Below are positions 27,575-35,450 of a DNA stretch of 64,000 nt, piece by piece. Source of the stretch: CAYXOX01 sp964466745 (lineage in GTDB: Bacteria; Pseudomonadota; Alphaproteobacteria; Rhodobacterales; Rhodobacteraceae); NCBI GenBank assembly GCA_964466745.1, contig CAYXOX010000003.1, positions 1-64,000 on the forward strand, written 5' to 3'. Position 1 is the first letter of the stretch; the number at the start of each line of letters is the position of its first letter. Below the pieces are notes generated by a model, which did not search any database, was not told the DNA's origin, and was given only the letters and a program-made list of their open reading frames with translations. Both the position numbers and the translations under genes were made by a program.

Positions 27575-27600
27575 TGCGATATCGCATCATTTAGTGCGAT
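27575..27600. promoter_or_regulatory. MarR-type operator candidate
   Basis: A perfect 12-bp palindrome TGCGATATCGCA (27575-27586) is followed by a second AGTGCGAT (27593-27600); the two half-sites AGTGCGAT are in direct repeat 20 bp apart, two helical turns. They lie just upstream of the nitroreductase start and about 200 bases before the metal-transport operon. Confidence 0.55.
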
Positions 27601-27792
27601 GTCGAACTTTTTACAACCCCTTGAACGACGCCCGACCGGCGCTGCCACGGGGATCCGTGCGTGTGCGCGCTGCGCCGCGCGCCGGCGCGGGCCTCGTCTG
27701 CCGGCGCGCTTCCGGCTGGACGCCACGCCGGGGGGTGTTATCTGCGGGAGCGACGAAGCGGCGGCCCAGGCGCCGCAGCACTTCGGGAAGCC

Positions 27793-28374
27793 ATGTCCGA
27801 GCGCCGACGCCGAACCATCCTCCTCGCGCTCCTTGGAGCGGCGCTCGCGCCGGCCCTGGCCTGGAGCGTGCTTGCCGTGACGCGCACGACGCCGCCCGGT
27901 GCCTACACCGCGCCCGGGCTGCCTCCCCTCACGCCGGAAGCCGCGCGGGCCGAGATGTTCCTGCTGCTGCCGGCCCTGCTCACGGTGGTCTACGAAGCTT
28001 TCGGGCAGACGGAGGAAGCCGCGATATACGATACGCTGGCGCGCGCGGCACATGGCGCCGCGCTCGAATCGCTCTACCTCGAGCGGGCCGGCGCGCTGCA
28101 GGGAGGCGGGCTGACGGAAGCCGACCAGACGATACACGAGATGCAGGTGCTCGGGATCACCACCAGCCAGCGGGGAGAAACCTTCGCGCTCGACGCGCAC
28201 TGGCAGGTGATCGGCACCGTGGGCCACAGCGAGCACATCCATGTGCGCGGCAACGCCTATCGCGCCGACCTTGCCCTCGCGCCGGTGGAAGGGGCATGGA
28301 AGATCGTGGATTTCGCCCTGCGCGAGGTGGACCGGACCAGCGCCGGAGAGCAATACGTGGTCGACGCGCCATGA
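27793..28374 (+). CDS. Membrane-anchored or secreted protein of unknown function, first gene of the metal-transport operon
   Basis: A 193-aa protein with one N-terminal hydrophobic segment (TILLALLGAALAPALAWSVLAV) preceded by RRRR, then a soluble domain. The domain begins EAARAEMFLLLPALLTVVYEAF and ends with GTVGHSEHIHVRGNAYRADLALAP and a WKIVDF strand, which looks like a small cone-shaped, NTF2-like fold. The histidines in VGHSEHIH could bind metal. I recall similar domains near metal-transport genes but cannot name the family. Its stop overlaps the ATPase start (ATGA). Confidence 0.7.
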   Translation: MSERRRRTILLALLGAALAPALAWSVLAVTRTTPPGAYTAPGLPPLTPEAARAEMFLLLPALLTVVYEAFGQTEEAAIYDTLARAAHGAALESLYLERAGALQGGGLTEADQTIHEMQVLGITTSQRGETFALDAHWQVIGTVGHSEHIHVRGNAYRADLALAPVEGAWKIVDFALREVDRTSAGEQYVVDAP

Positions 28375-29039
28375 TCGCGCTGGAAAAGCTTCGCTTCGCC
28401 TACTCCGGCGGTCGCTTCCGCCTCGATGTGCCGTCGCTTGCCGTCGGCGCGGGCGAGCGGGTTGCCGTCGTCGGCCCGAGCGGGACCGGCAAGACGACGC
28501 TGCTCAACCTCGTCGCCGGCCTCCTGCGCCCCGACGCCGGCCGCGTCACGGTGGACGGCAGCGATCTGTGCAGCCTTTCGCCATCGGAGTTGCGCCGGTT
28601 CCGCGCCCGGACCATCGGCTTCGTCTTCCAGGATTTCGCGCTGGTGGAGTACCTCAGCGCGGCCGAAAACATCCTCTACCCCTACCGCGTCGCCCCCCAT
28701 GCGGCCATCGACGGGGCCGTGCGTGCGCGGGCCCGCGCGCTGGCCGACGCCTGCGGGCTGACCGAGAAGCTGGGCCGTCGCCCCGGCGCGCTCTCGCAGG
28801 GCGAACAGCAACGGGTGGCGATCTGCCGGGCCCTCGTGACGCAACCGCGGCTCGTGCTCTCCGACGAGGCGACAGGGAATCTCGACCCGGCCAACAAGGC
28901 GCTGATCCTCGATCTGCTCTTCGCCCAGGCCGAGGCGGCGGGCGCGAGCATCCTTGCGGTGACCCACGATCACGCGCTGCTTCCACGCTTCGACAGGGTC
29001 GTGGATTTCTCCGTCTTCAGCTCCGCGGCCGCGGCATGA
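28371..29039 (+). CDS. LolD/MacB-type ABC ATPase
   Basis: A 222-aa ATPase. Walker A is GPSGTGKT (35-42), Q-loop FQDFALVEYL (86-95), signature LSQGEQQRVAICRAL (141-155), Walker B LVLSDEATGNLD (161-172) and switch His TVTHDH-like near 200. This is the pattern of ATPases that work with FtsX-type permeases (lipoprotein release, MacB), not of the usual metal importers. It is translationally coupled on both sides by ATGA overlaps and pairs with the permease at 29036. Confidence 0.9.
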   Translation: MIALEKLRFAYSGGRFRLDVPSLAVGAGERVAVVGPSGTGKTTLLNLVAGLLRPDAGRVTVDGSDLCSLSPSELRRFRARTIGFVFQDFALVEYLSAAENILYPYRVAPHAAIDGAVRARARALADACGLTEKLGRRPGALSQGEQQRVAICRALVTQPRLVLSDEATGNLDPANKALILDLLFAQAEAAGASILAVTHDHALLPRFDRVVDFSVFSSAAAA

Positions 29040-30205
29040 ACGCCTTCTTTCTTGCCGTCTCCTACCTGCGCTTTCACTGGGCGCGCAGCCTGGTGCTGGT
29101 GCTCGCCGTGGCGCTGATCCTTGCGGTGCCGGTTGCCTCGCGGGCGCTGCTGAATGCGGGGGAGGCCACGCTCACGGCCCGCGCGGAGACAACACCCTAC
29201 CTCGTGGGGCGCCGGGGCAGCGCGCTCGATCTGACCATGGCCGCGCTCTATTTCGGCGAGGAACGGCCGCCCACCCTGCCCGCCGCCGAGGTGGACAGGA
29301 TCTGGGACAGCGGGCTGGCCGTACCCATCCCGCTTCACATCGGCTTCGAAACCGGCGGGCAGCCGATCGTGGGAACCACGCTCGATTATTTCGAGTTCCG
29401 TGATCTTGCGCTCGCGGGCGGCCGGGGGCTTGCCGTGCTCGGCGAGGCGGTGCTCGGGGCACGGGCGGCGGAGGCCCTCGGGGTGGCCCCGGGCGACACG
29501 GTTGTCTCCACCCCGCAGAACCTCTTCGATCTCGACGGCGTCTATCCCCTCGAGATGCCGGTCGTCGGCGTGCTCGCCCCCACCGGCACCCCCGACGACG
29601 AGGCCGTCTTCGTGGACATCAAGACGACATGGGTGATCGCGGGCATCGGCCACGGCCATGCCGACGTGGTGAGCGCCGAGGCCCTCGCCGCCGGCGAGAC
29701 CGTGCTGGCCGGGGCGGAAATCGTGCAATTCCAGCGCATAACGCCCGAGAACATCGAGAGCTTCCATTTCCACGGCAACGAGGGGGATTACCCCGTCACC
29801 GCGGTGATCGCCGTGCCGAGCGACCTGCGCGCGGGCACGATCCTGCAGGGCCGTTACCTCGACCCGGACGGCAGCGCACAGCTCGTCTCGCCCGTCCTCG
29901 TCGTCGAGGGGCTGGTGGAGCGGATCTTCCGCATCCGCACCGTGCTCGACGCGGTCGCGGCCATCGTGGCCGCCGCGGCACTGGCGGCCATCGGGCTTTC
30001 CCTCTTTCTCTCCTATCGCCTGCGCGCGGCGGAGTTCGCCACCGCGCGCAAGCTCGGCGCCGCGCGCGGAACGGCGCTCAGGCTCTTGGCGGCGGAAACA
30101 GCCGTGTTACTTCTGCCCTGCATCCTGCTGGCGGGCGCGCTCGCATTTGCCGTGCATGCACGGGCCGACACGCTCGTGGGCTGGATGCTGGCCCTCGGCG
30201 CCTGA
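29036..30205 (+). CDS. FtsX/MacB-type ABC permease
   Basis: A 389-aa membrane protein. It has one N-terminal helix (RSLVLVLAVALILAVPVASR), a large periplasmic domain of about 250 residues, and hydrophobic segments near the C-terminus (TVLDAVAAIVAAAALAAIG, AVLLLPCILLAGALAFAV). This matches the FtsX/MacB layout, though I see three rather than four helices with confidence. The loop FATARKLGAARGTALRLLAAE between the last helices is the expected coupling region. With the LolD-like ATPase it would form a mechanotransmission-type transporter acting on periplasmic proteins or ligands. Confidence 0.85.
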   Translation: MNAFFLAVSYLRFHWARSLVLVLAVALILAVPVASRALLNAGEATLTARAETTPYLVGRRGSALDLTMAALYFGEERPPTLPAAEVDRIWDSGLAVPIPLHIGFETGGQPIVGTTLDYFEFRDLALAGGRGLAVLGEAVLGARAAEALGVAPGDTVVSTPQNLFDLDGVYPLEMPVVGVLAPTGTPDDEAVFVDIKTTWVIAGIGHGHADVVSAEALAAGETVLAGAEIVQFQRITPENIESFHFHGNEGDYPVTAVIAVPSDLRAGTILQGRYLDPDGSAQLVSPVLVVEGLVERIFRIRTVLDAVAAIVAAAALAAIGLSLFLSYRLRAAEFATARKLGAARGTALRLLAAETAVLLLPCILLAGALAFAVHARADTLVGWMLALGA

Positions 30206-30243
30206 CGGCCAGGCCCGGAGGAGTGAGCAATGGGGAGGACCTG

Positions 30244-31014
30244 ATGAAACGTGCCTGTCTCGCGGCGGCGACCGCGGCCCTGCTTGCCGCCGCCCCCGCT
30301 GCGGCCCACTACGGGATGATCATTCCGTCGGACCCGATGATCTCCCAGGAAGACGGGCGCAGCGTGGCGCTCACGCTCTCCTTCTCCCACCCCTTCGAGC
30401 GTGACGGCATGGTCCTCGACGCGCCGCGCGCCTTCACCGTCAACCATGGCGGCCAGACGACAGACCTTCTCGGGAGCCTCGGTGCCGCGCAGGTGATGGG
30501 GGCGCCGGGCTTCGTGCTGGAGCACCCTCTCGAACGGCCGGGCACCTACGTGTTCGCGATGGAACCGCAGCCTTACTGGGAACCGGCCGAGGACGCCTTC
30601 ATCATCCACTACACCAAGACCTACGTGACCGCCTACGGCGACGACGAAGGCTGGGACGCCGAGCTCGGCCTCGCGACGGAGATCGTCCCCCTCTCCAAGC
30701 CCTTCGGCCTCTGGGAGCACAACGTGTTCCAGGGCATCGTCAAGCTCGGCGGCGCGCCGGTGCCCTTCGCCGAGGTGGAGGTGGAGTTCTACAACGAGAC
30801 CGGCGCGGCCTCCGTGCCCGACGAGCTGATGGTCACCCAGACGGTGAAGGCCGATCAGAACGGCGTGTTCACCTATGCGCCGCCGGCCTCCGGGTGGTGG
30901 GGCTTTGCCGCGCTGAACACCGCCGACTACACGCTTCAGCAGGACGGCGCGGAGAAGGCGGTGGAGCTGGGCGCGGTGATCTGGGTCCGGTTCGAGCCGT
31001 GGGCGGCCCGATGA
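30244..31014 (+). CDS. DUF4198/NikK-like periplasmic metal-binding protein
   Basis: A 256-aa secreted protein. The signal peptide KRACLAAATAALLAAAPAAA ends just before HYGMIIPS, so a histidine becomes the first mature residue, as in NikK/DUF4198 proteins where the N-terminal His helps bind nickel or cobalt. The rest is beta-rich with AFTVNHGGQTTDL, HPLERPGTYVFAMEP, and the conserved PLSKPFGLWEHNVFQGIVKL. Two other histidines (FSHPF, IIHYTK) may contribute. GGAGG lies 5 bases before the ATG. Its stop overlaps the next gene (ATGA). Confidence 0.8.
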   Translation: MKRACLAAATAALLAAAPAAAHYGMIIPSDPMISQEDGRSVALTLSFSHPFERDGMVLDAPRAFTVNHGGQTTDLLGSLGAAQVMGAPGFVLEHPLERPGTYVFAMEPQPYWEPAEDAFIIHYTKTYVTAYGDDEGWDAELGLATEIVPLSKPFGLWEHNVFQGIVKLGGAPVPFAEVEVEFYNETGAASVPDELMVTQTVKADQNGVFTYAPPASGWWGFAALNTADYTLQQDGAEKAVELGAVIWVRFEPWAAR

Positions 31015-31364
31015 GCGCCGCCCGAACCCTCCGCGCCGCGGCCGCCGCCGGGATAGTGCTTGCCGCCGGGGCCGGAACGGCCGGCGCGCACCAGCTCAAC
31101 GTCTTCGCCAGCACCGATTGCGAGGTGGTGAGGATCGAGGCGAAGTTCTCCTCCGGGCGCGTGCCGGTGGGCGGTGAGGTGCGCATCCTCAACGGGCAGA
31201 ACACGCTTCTGGCCACCCTCGCGCTCACCTCGGAGGGCACGCTTTCCGTGCCGCTCGCCGGGCTCGATGCCGCCACCGGCCTGCTCATCGAGGTCGATAC
31301 CGGGGACCACGAGGACTACTGGATCGTCACCCCGCAGGACATCGCCGGCGCATGCCCCGGCTGA
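31011..31364 (+). CDS. NikL-like small exported protein
   Basis: A 117-aa protein with a signal peptide (ARTLRAAAAAGIVLAAGAGT) and a mature start HQLNVFASTDCEVVRIEAKF, which resembles the HALNVFA...AYFSGG pattern of NikL, a small component of the NikKMLQO nickel systems. A short beta domain follows (LATLALTSEGTLSVPLAG, IEVDTGDHEDYW). NikL usually has a C-terminal membrane helix; here the protein ends without one, so it is probably periplasmic. No NikM, NikQ or NikO is present in the window. Confidence 0.65.
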   Translation: MSAARTLRAAAAAGIVLAAGAGTAGAHQLNVFASTDCEVVRIEAKFSSGRVPVGGEVRILNGQNTLLATLALTSEGTLSVPLAGLDAATGLLIEVDTGDHEDYWIVTPQDIAGACPG

Positions 31365-32266
31365 GCGTCGGTCGCGCGCTTGGGGCGCTCCTGCTCACGG
31401 CGCTGGCGCTGGCGGCGCCCGCCGCGGCCGAAGAGCGTCCGCGGGCCGTCGCGGTGACCTACGCGCTGGCGTATTTCGCCGAACGGCTCGGCGGCGCGGC
31501 GATCGACGTCGAGTTCCCGGTGCCCGAGGGCGCCGACCCCGAGTTCTGGCGGCCGGGCATCGCCGAGATCGGCGCCATCCAGTCTGCCGACCTGATCCTG
31601 CTAAACGGTGCGGGCTTCGCGCGCTGGACGGCGCGCGCCTCGCTGCCACGGGCCCGAACCGTGGTTACCGCCCGCGGCATCGAGGACCGCTTCATCGCAA
31701 CCGAGGCGATCACCCACAGCCACGGCGACGGCGGCGCGCACACCCACCAGAGCACCGCCCCCTACACCTGGCTGGACCAGCAGAACGCCCTCGCCCAGGC
31801 CGGGGCCGTGGCGGAGGCGCTCAAGGCGCGGGGGCTCGCGCCGGCGCAGGATGTCGATGCCGCCTTCGCGGCGCTCGCTGCCGAGCTGGACATGCTCCAC
31901 GCCGCCGCGCTTGCGCTTGCACCGCTGGCGGAGGGCATGCCCGTGATCGCCACGCACCCGCGCTACCAGTATCTCGCGCACGCCTACGGGCTGACCCTGC
32001 ACGCGCTGGAATGGGAGGCAGGCACCGCGCCGGGCCCGGCAGAGCTTGAGGACCTGCGCGCACTGGCGGACCAGACGGGCGCACGGGTGCTGATCTGGGA
32101 AGCCGAACCGCCTGCCGGGGCGCGCGACGCGGTGCGCGCGCTGGGGCTCGCCGATACCGTCTTTCCCACGCTCGCCTCGAGGCCTGCAGCCGGATATGCC
32201 CAGACCTTCGAGCGCGCGGTGGCCGATCTCGCCGCCGCCCTGGCGGTGGCCGGAGCGGGCGAGTGA
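31352..32266 (+). CDS. ZnuA-like metal ABC substrate-binding protein
   Basis: A 304-aa periplasmic protein of the cluster A-I metal-binding family. It has a signal peptide (GALLLTALALAAPAAA) and the family blocks VAVTYALAYFAERLGG, ADLILLNGAGFARW and a His-rich loop THSHGDGGAHTHQS (about 128-141), followed by PYTWLD, VIATHPRYQYLAHAYGL and a late WEAEPP. It most likely binds zinc or another divalent metal. It overlaps the NikL-like gene by 13 bases and ends the operon; no ZnuB/ZnuC partner is nearby, so it may deliver to the FtsX-type transporter. Confidence 0.85.
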   Translation: MPRLSVGRALGALLLTALALAAPAAAEERPRAVAVTYALAYFAERLGGAAIDVEFPVPEGADPEFWRPGIAEIGAIQSADLILLNGAGFARWTARASLPRARTVVTARGIEDRFIATEAITHSHGDGGAHTHQSTAPYTWLDQQNALAQAGAVAEALKARGLAPAQDVDAAFAALAAELDMLHAAALALAPLAEGMPVIATHPRYQYLAHAYGLTLHALEWEAGTAPGPAELEDLRALADQTGARVLIWEAEPPAGARDAVRALGLADTVFPTLASRPAAGYAQTFERAVADLAAALAVAGAGE

Positions 32267-32400
32267 TCGCAGCGCCCGGGGCACGGCCCCCGAAGCGGAG
32301 CCGGAACCGGAACTGTCACGCGCGCGTCATGGGCGGCTGGCACGTGGTGGCGAGACCCGTCGCGCACCGCGCGCCACAGCCGTAAGGATCTCCGGCAACA

Positions 32401-33639
32401 ATGGCCCACCACCCCCGGAGGCAGACCGAGACCCCGGCCCGAGGCGCAGGAACGCCCGGCGAGGTCTTCGGCGTGTTCCTGCGGCTCGGGCTCACCTCCT
32501 TCGGTGGGCCCATCGCGCATCTGGGCTATTTCCGCGAGGAACTGGTGGCGCGGCGCCGCTGGCTGAGCGATGCCGACTATGCCGATCTGGTGGCGCTCTG
32601 CCAGTTCCTGCCCGGCCCCGCGTCGAGCCAGGTGGGCTTCGCGCTGGGGCTGATGCGCGCGGGCTGGCTCGGCGCGCTAGCCGCCTTCACCGCCTTCACG
32701 GCGCCATCGGCGCTCCTGCTCTTCGCCTTCGCAGCCGGCGTGGGCACGCTCGGCGGGCCGCTTGCCCTCGGCGCGCTGGACGGGCTCAAGATCGTGGCGG
32801 TGGCGATCGTGGCACAGGCCGTGCTGGGCATGGCGCGCACGCTCTGCCCCGATCGCGAACGCGCCGCCATCGCGGTGGGCGCGGTCGCGGTGCTGGCGGT
32901 GCTGCCGGGTGCGGCCGGGATGATCGGGGCCATCGTGCTCGGTGCCGCCGCCGGCCTTGTCCTGGCGCCCGGCGCGATGCCGGCCGGCGAGCCGGGAAGC
33001 GCACCTGCCGGGGGTCTGCCGGTGCCTCGCGGCCTCGCGCTGGCCGCGCTCTCAGCCTTCGCCGCGCTCCTGATCCTCCTGCCGCTTCTGGCGCCGCTTG
33101 CACCCGCGCTCGCCGTGGCCGACGCGTTCTACCGCTCCGGCGCCCTCGTCTTCGGCGGCGGCCATGTGGTGCTGCCCCTGCTGGAGGCCGAAACCGTGGC
33201 TAAGGGCTGGATCGCGCCGGAGGACTTCCTCGCGGGCTACGGCGCCGCGCAGGCCGTCCCCGGCCCGCTCTTCACCTTCGCGGCCTATCTCGGTGCCGCT
33301 CTCGACGGCGCGCCCAGCGGCCTGGGAGGCGGCGCGCTCGCGCTCGGGGCGATCTTCCTGCCGGGGTTCCTGCTGCTCGTGGCAGCGCTGCCCTTCTGGG
33401 CCGCGCTGCGCGCCCTGCGCCCTGCGCGTGCGCTCATGCAGGGCGCGAATGCCGCCGTGGTGGGGATCCTCGGCGCCGCGCTCTACGATCCTGTGTTCAC
33501 CGCCGCCGTGGGGTCCATGGCCGATTTCACCCTCGCACTGGGCTGCTTCGTGGCGCTCGCCGCCTGGAAAGCTCCGCCCTGGGCGGTGGTGATCGCAGGT
33601 GCCGCCGGGGGCGCCGTCCTCGCACTTGCGGGCATCTAG
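32401..33639 (+). CDS. chrA: Chromate transporter ChrA (two-domain)
   Basis: A 412-aa membrane protein with the duplicated CHR domain. Domain 1 reads FLRLGLTSFGGPIAHLGYF, then ALCQFLPGPASSQVGFALG; domain 2 repeats this with GALVFGGGHVVLPLLEAE and GYGAAQAVPGPLFTFAAYLG. Full-length, long-chain ChrA proteins are proton-linked exporters of chromate, or in some species carry other oxyanions. It starts 134 bases after the metal operon and may be independent of it. Its TAG stop shares the bases CTAG with the stop of the minus-strand gene at 33636. Confidence 0.9.
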   Translation: MAHHPRRQTETPARGAGTPGEVFGVFLRLGLTSFGGPIAHLGYFREELVARRRWLSDADYADLVALCQFLPGPASSQVGFALGLMRAGWLGALAAFTAFTAPSALLLFAFAAGVGTLGGPLALGALDGLKIVAVAIVAQAVLGMARTLCPDRERAAIAVGAVAVLAVLPGAAGMIGAIVLGAAAGLVLAPGAMPAGEPGSAPAGGLPVPRGLALAALSAFAALLILLPLLAPLAPALAVADAFYRSGALVFGGGHVVLPLLEAETVAKGWIAPEDFLAGYGAAQAVPGPLFTFAAYLGAALDGAPSGLGGGALALGAIFLPGFLLLVAALPFWAALRALRPARALMQGANAAVVGILGAALYDPVFTAAVGSMADFTLALGCFVALAAWKAPPWAVVIAGAAGGAVLALAGI

Positions 33640-34439
33640 GCCCGGGCAGAGCCCGCCGGTAACCGGAGCGCGCTCATCGCTGCAACCGACGCGGCACTTG
33701 CGGCGGCACCCTCGGCGCGGGCGGCCTCGAGCCAGAGCCGGTCCAGCGAATCCACCTCCGCCGGATCGAAGCGCTCCGCTTCTTCCCAGTAGCGCCCGGA
33801 CTCGACGAAATACCCAAGCTCCCGCTCCCGCTCGAGCGCCAGTTCGACGAGGGTGCCACCGGATTCGGGGTCGGGCCGGGCAACCGAGGCGAGCGCGTCG
33901 TGCGAGGCTGGTGCGAAAAGCAGCCGGCTCTCGCCCGCCGAGAGCCGCACGCAGGCACAGCCGCGGCGCGCGGCCAGCAGCAGCAGCCGCGCCGATTTCG
34001 CCTCGAGGCTCCGCAGGCTCGGATCTGCACGGAGCGGATCCGGCGTGCCGCGCCCGTAGAAATGGGTGCGCCCGGCCGCCGGGTAGACCATGTCGCAGCC
34101 CAAAAAGGCCATCACATCCGGCTTCAGCACCGAGAGCGCCCAGTATCCGGCGCTGAACGCCATCGTGCCGCCCGCATAAAAGATGCCGCCGAAAACATTG
34201 TTTTCTTTTACATACTCCGTCGACCCAACGCAGGTCTGCCCGGGCGCGACGCGGGGTGGAAGCCGCTCGGGCGGGAAATCGTCGGGCGTGAGGAGGTAGT
34301 CCCAGTCATCCCTGACCCGCCAGGCGTTGTTGACGGCCACGATCCGCGGCAACGCGGAGCGCGGCCAGTCGCGGGCGCGCACCGCGTCGGGCGCGCTGCC
34401 GATGACGACCACGATGCGTGGCGAGGGCTGGCTGGTCAT
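33636..34439 (-). CDS. Glycosyltransferase-like protein (GT29/GT42-type fold), uncertain
   Basis: A 267-aa soluble protein. The N-terminus VVVIGSAPDAVRARDWPRSA with VAVNNAWRVRDDWDYLLTPDD resembles the nucleotide-sugar binding half of sialyltransferase-like proteins (GSGPS ... VNxA). Later, VFGGIFYAGGTMAFSAGYWAL and FLGCDMVYPAAGRTHFYG give the expected GGTMAFSA and GCDM-x-Y blocks followed by a histidine. The C-terminal 80 residues are helical and charged. No membrane segment or signal peptide. The substrate is unknown; surface-glycan modification is the usual role. Confidence 0.6.
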   Translation of the reverse strand: MTSQPSPRIVVVIGSAPDAVRARDWPRSALPRIVAVNNAWRVRDDWDYLLTPDDFPPERLPPRVAPGQTCVGSTEYVKENNVFGGIFYAGGTMAFSAGYWALSVLKPDVMAFLGCDMVYPAAGRTHFYGRGTPDPLRADPSLRSLEAKSARLLLLAARRGCACVRLSAGESRLLFAPASHDALASVARPDPESGGTLVELALERERELGYFVESGRYWEEAERFDPAEVDSLDRLWLEAARAEGAAASAASVAAMSALRLPAGSARA

Positions 34440-34524
34440 CTCGGCGGGCTCTCCTCACCGTTTCGTGGCCTCCGCGGTGCCGGGCGGCGGAGCCGGAGGT
34501 GTACCGCCGGCGGCGCTTAGCATC

Positions 34525-35064
34525 TCAGAGGCTGGCGACAAAGCCCTTCACGAAGGTGTCCACCGCCTCGAGCGAGGCCTCGTCGGTGAGCGTGCCGTCG
34601 TCATCGAAGAGCCCGCGGGCACGGCCGAGCATCAGGCGGCCGTCGAACCAGGGCCGGGTGCCCAGCGCCCGGAGCACCGGCCACCACGCATCCTGCGCGA
34701 GCATGGTGCCATGGGCCATGGGCGAGGCCCCTATCACCGCCACCGGCTTGCCGCGAAAAAGCTCGGCCGAGGGGCCGCTGGCCACCCAGTCCACCGCGTT
34801 CTTGAAGACCCCGGGGATCGAATTGTTGTACTCGGGCGTGGCCAGCAGCAACCCATCGGCCTCCGCGAGCGCACGCCGCAGCGCGACCACCGCCTCCGGG
34901 GTGCCGGCTTCGGCTTCGAGATCCGCGTCGTAGAGCGGGATGCCGGCGATGGAGCCCGTCACCAGCCGAGCGCCCTCCGGCATCGCGTCCGCTGCCGCGC
35001 GCAGGAGGCCGGCATTGAACGATGCCCGCCGAAGGCTGCCCGAAATACCCAGTACCGTCTTCAT
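34525..35064 (-). CDS. NADPH-dependent FMN reductase (ChrR/YieF type)
   Basis: A 179-aa flavodoxin-like reductase. GISGSLRRASFNAGLLRA is the phosphate-binding loop, and LLLATPEYNNSIPGVFKNAVDW is the family signature. Relatives reduce quinones, azo dyes or chromate with an FMN cofactor. The ATG at 35064 (MKTVLG) is chosen because homologues begin there; an in-frame extension upstream is not protein-like. It is near chrA but on the other strand and separated by another gene, so a chromate link is only suggestive. Confidence 0.88.
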   Translation of the reverse strand: MKTVLGISGSLRRASFNAGLLRAAADAMPEGARLVTGSIAGIPLYDADLEAEAGTPEAVVALRRALAEADGLLLATPEYNNSIPGVFKNAVDWVASGPSAELFRGKPVAVIGASPMAHGTMLAQDAWWPVLRALGTRPWFDGRLMLGRARGLFDDDGTLTDEASLEAVDTFVKGFVASL

Positions 35065-35446
35065 CTTTCCCGTCCCCCGTTCGGTCCCCGCGCAAGATGG
35101 CGGCCCCGGCGCCGGGGTCAAGCCGAGGCGGCGCGCCGCGCTCCAAATGGCTCCGGCACCGCGCGCCGTATTCGTGCATGCGCGGGGGCGCACCGGAGCG
35201 CAACCGGTCGGGCGGGCAGCCCCGCCCCCGGCCGTATCGGAAGAGCGAGGCCCCGCAGGGAGGCGGGCTTGCCTCCGGCATCCGCGATCCCGATGATGCG
35301 CTGGCCCGCACCGAGCCCAACCACGCTGAGGAGGAACCCCCGATGGTCCGACCGCTTCCCGCCCGTCCCGACAGGCGCCGGATAACGGCGCTTCGCGCCG
35401 GCCCGTTGACCGTCGCGCCCCGGCCCGGCGCGCGGACGGGCAGGCC
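35065..35446. other. 382-bp gap before BKACE
   Basis: No established gene. The first 250 bases are GC-rich with no clear promoter. The end holds a strong ribosome-binding site (GAGGAGGA, 35328-35335) followed by a 35-codon reading frame (35343-35450) listed separately. Confidence 0.5.
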
Positions 35447-35450
35447 ATGA
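35343..35450 (+). CDS. Possible 35-aa leader ORF coupled to BKACE
   Basis: ATG at 35343 stands 8 bases after a GGAGG core (35330-35334), the best ribosome-binding site in this gap. The 35-residue Arg/Pro-rich product (begins MVRPLPARPDRRRITALRAG) ends at TGA 35448-35450, overlapping the BKACE ATG at 35447 as ATGA. BKACE has only a weak site of its own. It could be a translational-coupling leader or a real small protein; the composition is also what GC-rich non-coding frames give, so chance remains possible. Confidence 0.35.
   Translation: MVRPLPARPDRRRITALRAGPLTVAPRPGARTGRP

Noticed and set aside
30230..30244. Four-codon frame (ATG GGG AGG ACC TGA) with a GGAGG site, ending on the NikK-like ATG
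   Set aside because: Too short to support; its own second and third codons supply the ribosome-binding site of the next gene, so it is most likely chance.
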